Source: an uncultured Aliiroseovarius sp. (GTDB taxonomy: Bacteria; Pseudomonadota; Alphaproteobacteria; Rhodobacterales; Rhodobacteraceae). Taken from it: a stretch of 10,123 nt of DNA. Shown one piece after another: positions 7,956-10,123 of this stretch. The position numbers were made by a program, and so were the translations under genes. Where the stretch lies: NCBI GenBank assembly GCA_938023895.1, contig CALJDH010000230.1:1-10123 (forward strand). The letters run 5' to 3'. The notes below the pieces were generated by a model that did not search any database, was not told where the DNA came from, and saw nothing but the letters and a program-made list of their open reading frames with translations. Within the stretch, counting starts at the first letter, position 1. The number at the start of each line of letters is the position of its first letter.

Positions 7956-7977
7956 GGCCGTAACCTACGGCTCTTTA
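7954..7977 (+). terminator. Probable terminator of the folB-folP-glmM cluster
   Basis: Directly at the glmM stop, GCCGTA (7957-7962) and TACGGC (7966-7971) form a perfect 6-bp stem with the 3-nt loop ACC, followed by TCTTTAA. The stem can be drawn alternatively with GAG/CTC at its base. The T-run is short, so strength is uncertain. The dyad also spans the stop codon of the convergent minus-strand gene (7965-7967) and could act for both directions, although no T-run follows on the minus strand. Confidence 0.5.
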
Positions 7978-8501
7978 ATCAACGTTGGGCGCAGGAAGAC
8001 GACCAGCTCGGTCTCTGTCGCATAGGCACGTCCCACCCGTGTTTTGAACAGTGATCCTAGCGCCGGAATTTTGTTAAGTGAAAGCCGTCTTGCGCGCTGT
8101 TTGATCTGCCATTCAACGTCGCCGTGGGTAATGGCGCATTTCTTTGGCATCGGCGCCTTTGAAATAGGGCGCATCGCCAGAAGGGTCCCATAAAGGAAAA
8201 CATCCGCCCAAGGTTGCGCGCCTGAGAGCCGATCTGGCAGCATTGCTCTGAGGCTGTTCAACGCCAGCGCGCCCAGTAGAACGGATTCAACGGGATACTG
8301 GCGGAAACTGCGCCTTAGATTCCAGCCAAACGGCCCGGTCGTGGCCAAGACAAACAGGGCGATCGGCAGGATCCTACTGCTGTTGTGAACAAATCGAATG
8401 CGGGCTTCAGAGATGCGGCGTTCGCGTTCGCTGGCAAGCAGCAGGTTAGGTGTGCAAATGGCAGCTGCGCTTGCATGTGTTATAAGAGTTCTTCGTTTCA
8501 T
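7965..8501 (-). CDS. Unrecognised 178-residue protein with a secretin-like C-terminal tail
   Basis: I do not recognise the full protein. Residues 1-23 look like a weak signal peptide or membrane anchor (MKRR, then a modestly hydrophobic stretch ending LLLAS). Two further hydrophobic segments follow near residues 44-60 (ILPIALFVLATTGPFGW) and 70-88. The last ~35 residues contain IPALGSLFKT and TELVVFLRPTLIKEP. This spacing and these residues closely resemble the extreme C-terminus of secretins (GspD/PilQ/CpaC type), with IP.LG.LF and TELV.F..P. None of the secretin core, such as the usual GG-containing segment upstream, is present in this frame or recognisable in the other minus-strand frames. 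It may be a chimera or a gene remnant. Early codons AGA, CTT and ATA differ from the neighbours. ATG 8501 has a very strong GGGGAGGA site, itself folded in a hairpin. It lies 62 nt after the EamA gene and converges on glmM. Confidence 0.6.
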   Translation of the reverse strand: MKRRTLITHASAAAICTPNLLLASERERRISEARIRFVHNSSRILPIALFVLATTGPFGWNLRRSFRQYPVESVLLGALALNSLRAMLPDRLSGAQPWADVFLYGTLLAMRPISKAPMPKKCAITHGDVEWQIKQRARRLSLNKIPALGSLFKTRVGRAYATETELVVFLRPTLIKEP

Positions 8502-8505
8502 GACT

Positions 8506-8523
8506 ATCCTCCCCTAGGAGGAT
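8506..8523 (-). promoter_or_regulatory. Hairpin sequestering the ribosome binding site of the 7965-8501 gene
   Basis: On the minus strand, ATCCTCC and GGAGGAT form a perfect 7-bp inverted repeat with a TAGG loop. The 3' arm contains the GGAGG Shine-Dalgarno core and ends 4 nt before the ATG at 8501. In the RNA the anti-SD-like CCUCC would pair with the ribosome site. The structure is seen directly; a control function is inferred. Confidence 0.6.
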
Positions 8524-8563
8524 CTTACCACATGGACGGAATTCCGAGAAATTCGCCGAAAGG

Positions 8564-9466
8564 TCACGCGCCCGTCAGCATCTTCCGAAGGCTGTACCAC
8601 TGACTGATGGCCAGCCCGGTCATGATTAGGGCAAGGGCCGCGAAGAACCGCAAGGGAAGGGCTTCGGACAGGATCCATGCGCCAAACACCATCGACCACG
8701 CGGGCACTTGATAGTTTACAAGCGTCATGAAGACCGAGCCTGCGCTCAGGATAATCGCGACGCGCAGCAAGGTTGCCAGCGCCGTCGGCAAAAGCCCCAA
8801 TGCGATGATGGCCAGTCCCGAGCGGGTTCCTTCCCATGCCGGCCATCCTTCGGTCATCAGCATGATCGGGAACAGGACAACCGAACCCACCACAAGTGTC
8901 AGCGCAGCCAGTACCAGTGGATCAATCGGCGGACAGCGACGTGTCAGGATCGACGCCACGGAATAGCAGAGAGCAGCCCCAATACAGGCCAGCTGGGCCA
9001 AAGGTTCGGTCCCTTGCCCAAGTTGTGCCAGCCCCGGACCGATCAGGATCAAGGCGCCGCAGAACCCCAAGGTCACGCCGATGAGCTTGCGCAGGTTCAA
9101 CGGTTCGTCCGAAAAGAAATGCGCCAAGGGCAGCACCATCAATGGGATCGAGGCCATCGACAGACCGGCAAAGGCCGACGGGACGTATTGCTGGCCCCAG
9201 CTGAGCAGCACGAAAGGCAACGCTGTGGACAAAATGCCGATGACCGAGATCGACCACCACAGCGCGGCGTCCCATTTGGGTAGGCCGCGCCCTGTTGCCA
9301 TCACCAGCCCCAAGAGAGCAACCGCCCCAAGCGTCGTGCGCGATGTGGCGACGGTCACAGGGCCATAGCCTTCCAGCGCGATTGACACGACCATAAAGGT
9401 CCCGCCCCAGATCAGGCCAAGGGCAATAACGCCCGCCCAGTCACGGGTTGTTGGGTTGTCGGTCAT
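8564..9466 (-). CDS. EamA-family (DMT superfamily) transporter
   Basis: A 300-residue inner-membrane protein of the drug/metabolite transporter superfamily, with two EamA repeats and about ten hydrophobic helices. The first repeat opens with IALGLIWGGTFMVVSIAL (14-31), the typical first helix. It ends near residue 145 (FCGALILIGPGL), and the second repeat starts near 157 (LAQLACIGAALCYSVASI). The characteristic last pair, NYQVPAWSMVFGAWILSEA (251-269) then ALALIMTGL, is clear. Substrates for this family range from amino acids to metabolites and cannot be assigned here. The frame is open to an ATG at 9547, but ATG 9466 is preferred: it has GAGG 4 nt upstream and begins just before helix 1, while the longer form would add residues from inside the ilvC terminator. 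It lies downstream of ilvC in the same direction, behind that terminator, so its own promoter is uncertain. Confidence 0.93.
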   Translation of the reverse strand: MTDNPTTRDWAGVIALGLIWGGTFMVVSIALEGYGPVTVATSRTTLGAVALLGLVMATGRGLPKWDAALWWSISVIGILSTALPFVLLSWGQQYVPSAFAGLSMASIPLMVLPLAHFFSDEPLNLRKLIGVTLGFCGALILIGPGLAQLGQGTEPLAQLACIGAALCYSVASILTRRCPPIDPLVLAALTLVVGSVVLFPIMLMTEGWPAWEGTRSGLAIIALGLLPTALATLLRVAIILSAGSVFMTLVNYQVPAWSMVFGAWILSEALPLRFFAALALIMTGLAISQWYSLRKMLTGA

Positions 9467-9490
9467 AGAGCCTCGCGATGTTGCGCAATG

Positions 9491-9518
9491 AAAAGGGGCG
9501 CCCGCTATCGGACGCCCC
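9491..9518 (-). terminator. ilvC: Intrinsic terminator of ilvC
   Basis: On the minus strand, GGGGCG (9518-9513) pairs with CGCCCC (9500-9495). An inner CCG/CGG stem sits around a 4-nt ATAG loop after one mismatch, and TTTT (9494-9491) follows immediately. It begins 53 nt after the ilvC stop codon. This is a textbook Rho-independent terminator. Confidence 0.85.
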
Positions 9519-9571
9519 ACTTGATCTTTTGTTGCGATGGAAATCAACCCGCCGCGTGACCGGTAACGGCC

Positions 9572-10123
<552 letters not shown>

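Noticed and set aside
8537..8546. 10-bp palindrome CGGAATTCCG between the EamA gene and the small minus-strand gene
   Set aside because: It could be an operator half-site pair, but it is short, contains a common restriction-type palindrome and has no partner or promoter context.
9467..9547. Extended N-terminus for the EamA transporter from ATG 9547
   Set aside because: The added 27 residues would be encoded through the ilvC terminator hairpin and do not resemble the family. ATG 9466 has a ribosome site and abuts helix 1.

Overview
The window looks like ordinary chromosome from an alphaproteobacterium, most likely a Rhodobacteraceae (Roseobacter-group) member. It is GC-rich with densely packed housekeeping genes. 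The supporting features are a glyS gene followed by a PPDK-like gene, a folB-folP-glmM cluster, an alphaproteobacterial-type SleB-like cell wall hydrolase and a class I ilvC. This placement rests on gene content and protein style, not on a database search.

Layout. Positions 2-1225 (+) hold the C-terminal part of glyS, the glycyl-tRNA synthetase beta subunit. Positions 1323-3881 (+) encode a pyruvate phosphate dikinase homologue. Its phosphohistidine and PEP/pyruvate domains look intact, but the N-terminal nucleotide-binding domain has lost several signature residues. Positions 3955-4605 (+) encode an exported SleB-type (Hydrolase_2) cell wall hydrolase. Positions 4696-7955 (+) form a tight cluster: folB with a C-terminal extension of about 155 residues, folP overlapping it by 4 nt, and glmM 15 nt later. 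The minus strand then runs leftwards. ilvC (partial, entering from the right edge) ends at 9572 with a good intrinsic terminator. It is followed by an EamA-type transporter (8564-9466) and a small unrecognised protein (7965-8501) that converges on glmM.

How the genes relate. folB and folP encode two steps of dihydrofolate synthesis, but the folK step between them is not encoded here. glmM makes glucosamine-1-phosphate for peptidoglycan and lipopolysaccharide precursors, and the SleB-like protein probably trims peptidoglycan in the periplasm. The PPDK homologue would belong to the PEP/pyruvate node. ilvC belongs to branched-chain amino acid synthesis.

Most of the window is conventional. The places deserving a second look are these: (1) the 178-residue protein at 7965-8501, whose last ~35 residues read like the C-terminus of a secretin although no secretin core precedes them; (2) a perfect 7-bp hairpin that buries the Shine-Dalgarno sequence of that same gene; (3) the altered ATP-grasp domain of the PPDK homologue; (4) the unrecognised C-terminal half of FolB. 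I found no CRISPR array, insertion sequence, tRNA, rRNA or phage gene. No stretch longer than about 105 bases lacks a gene.
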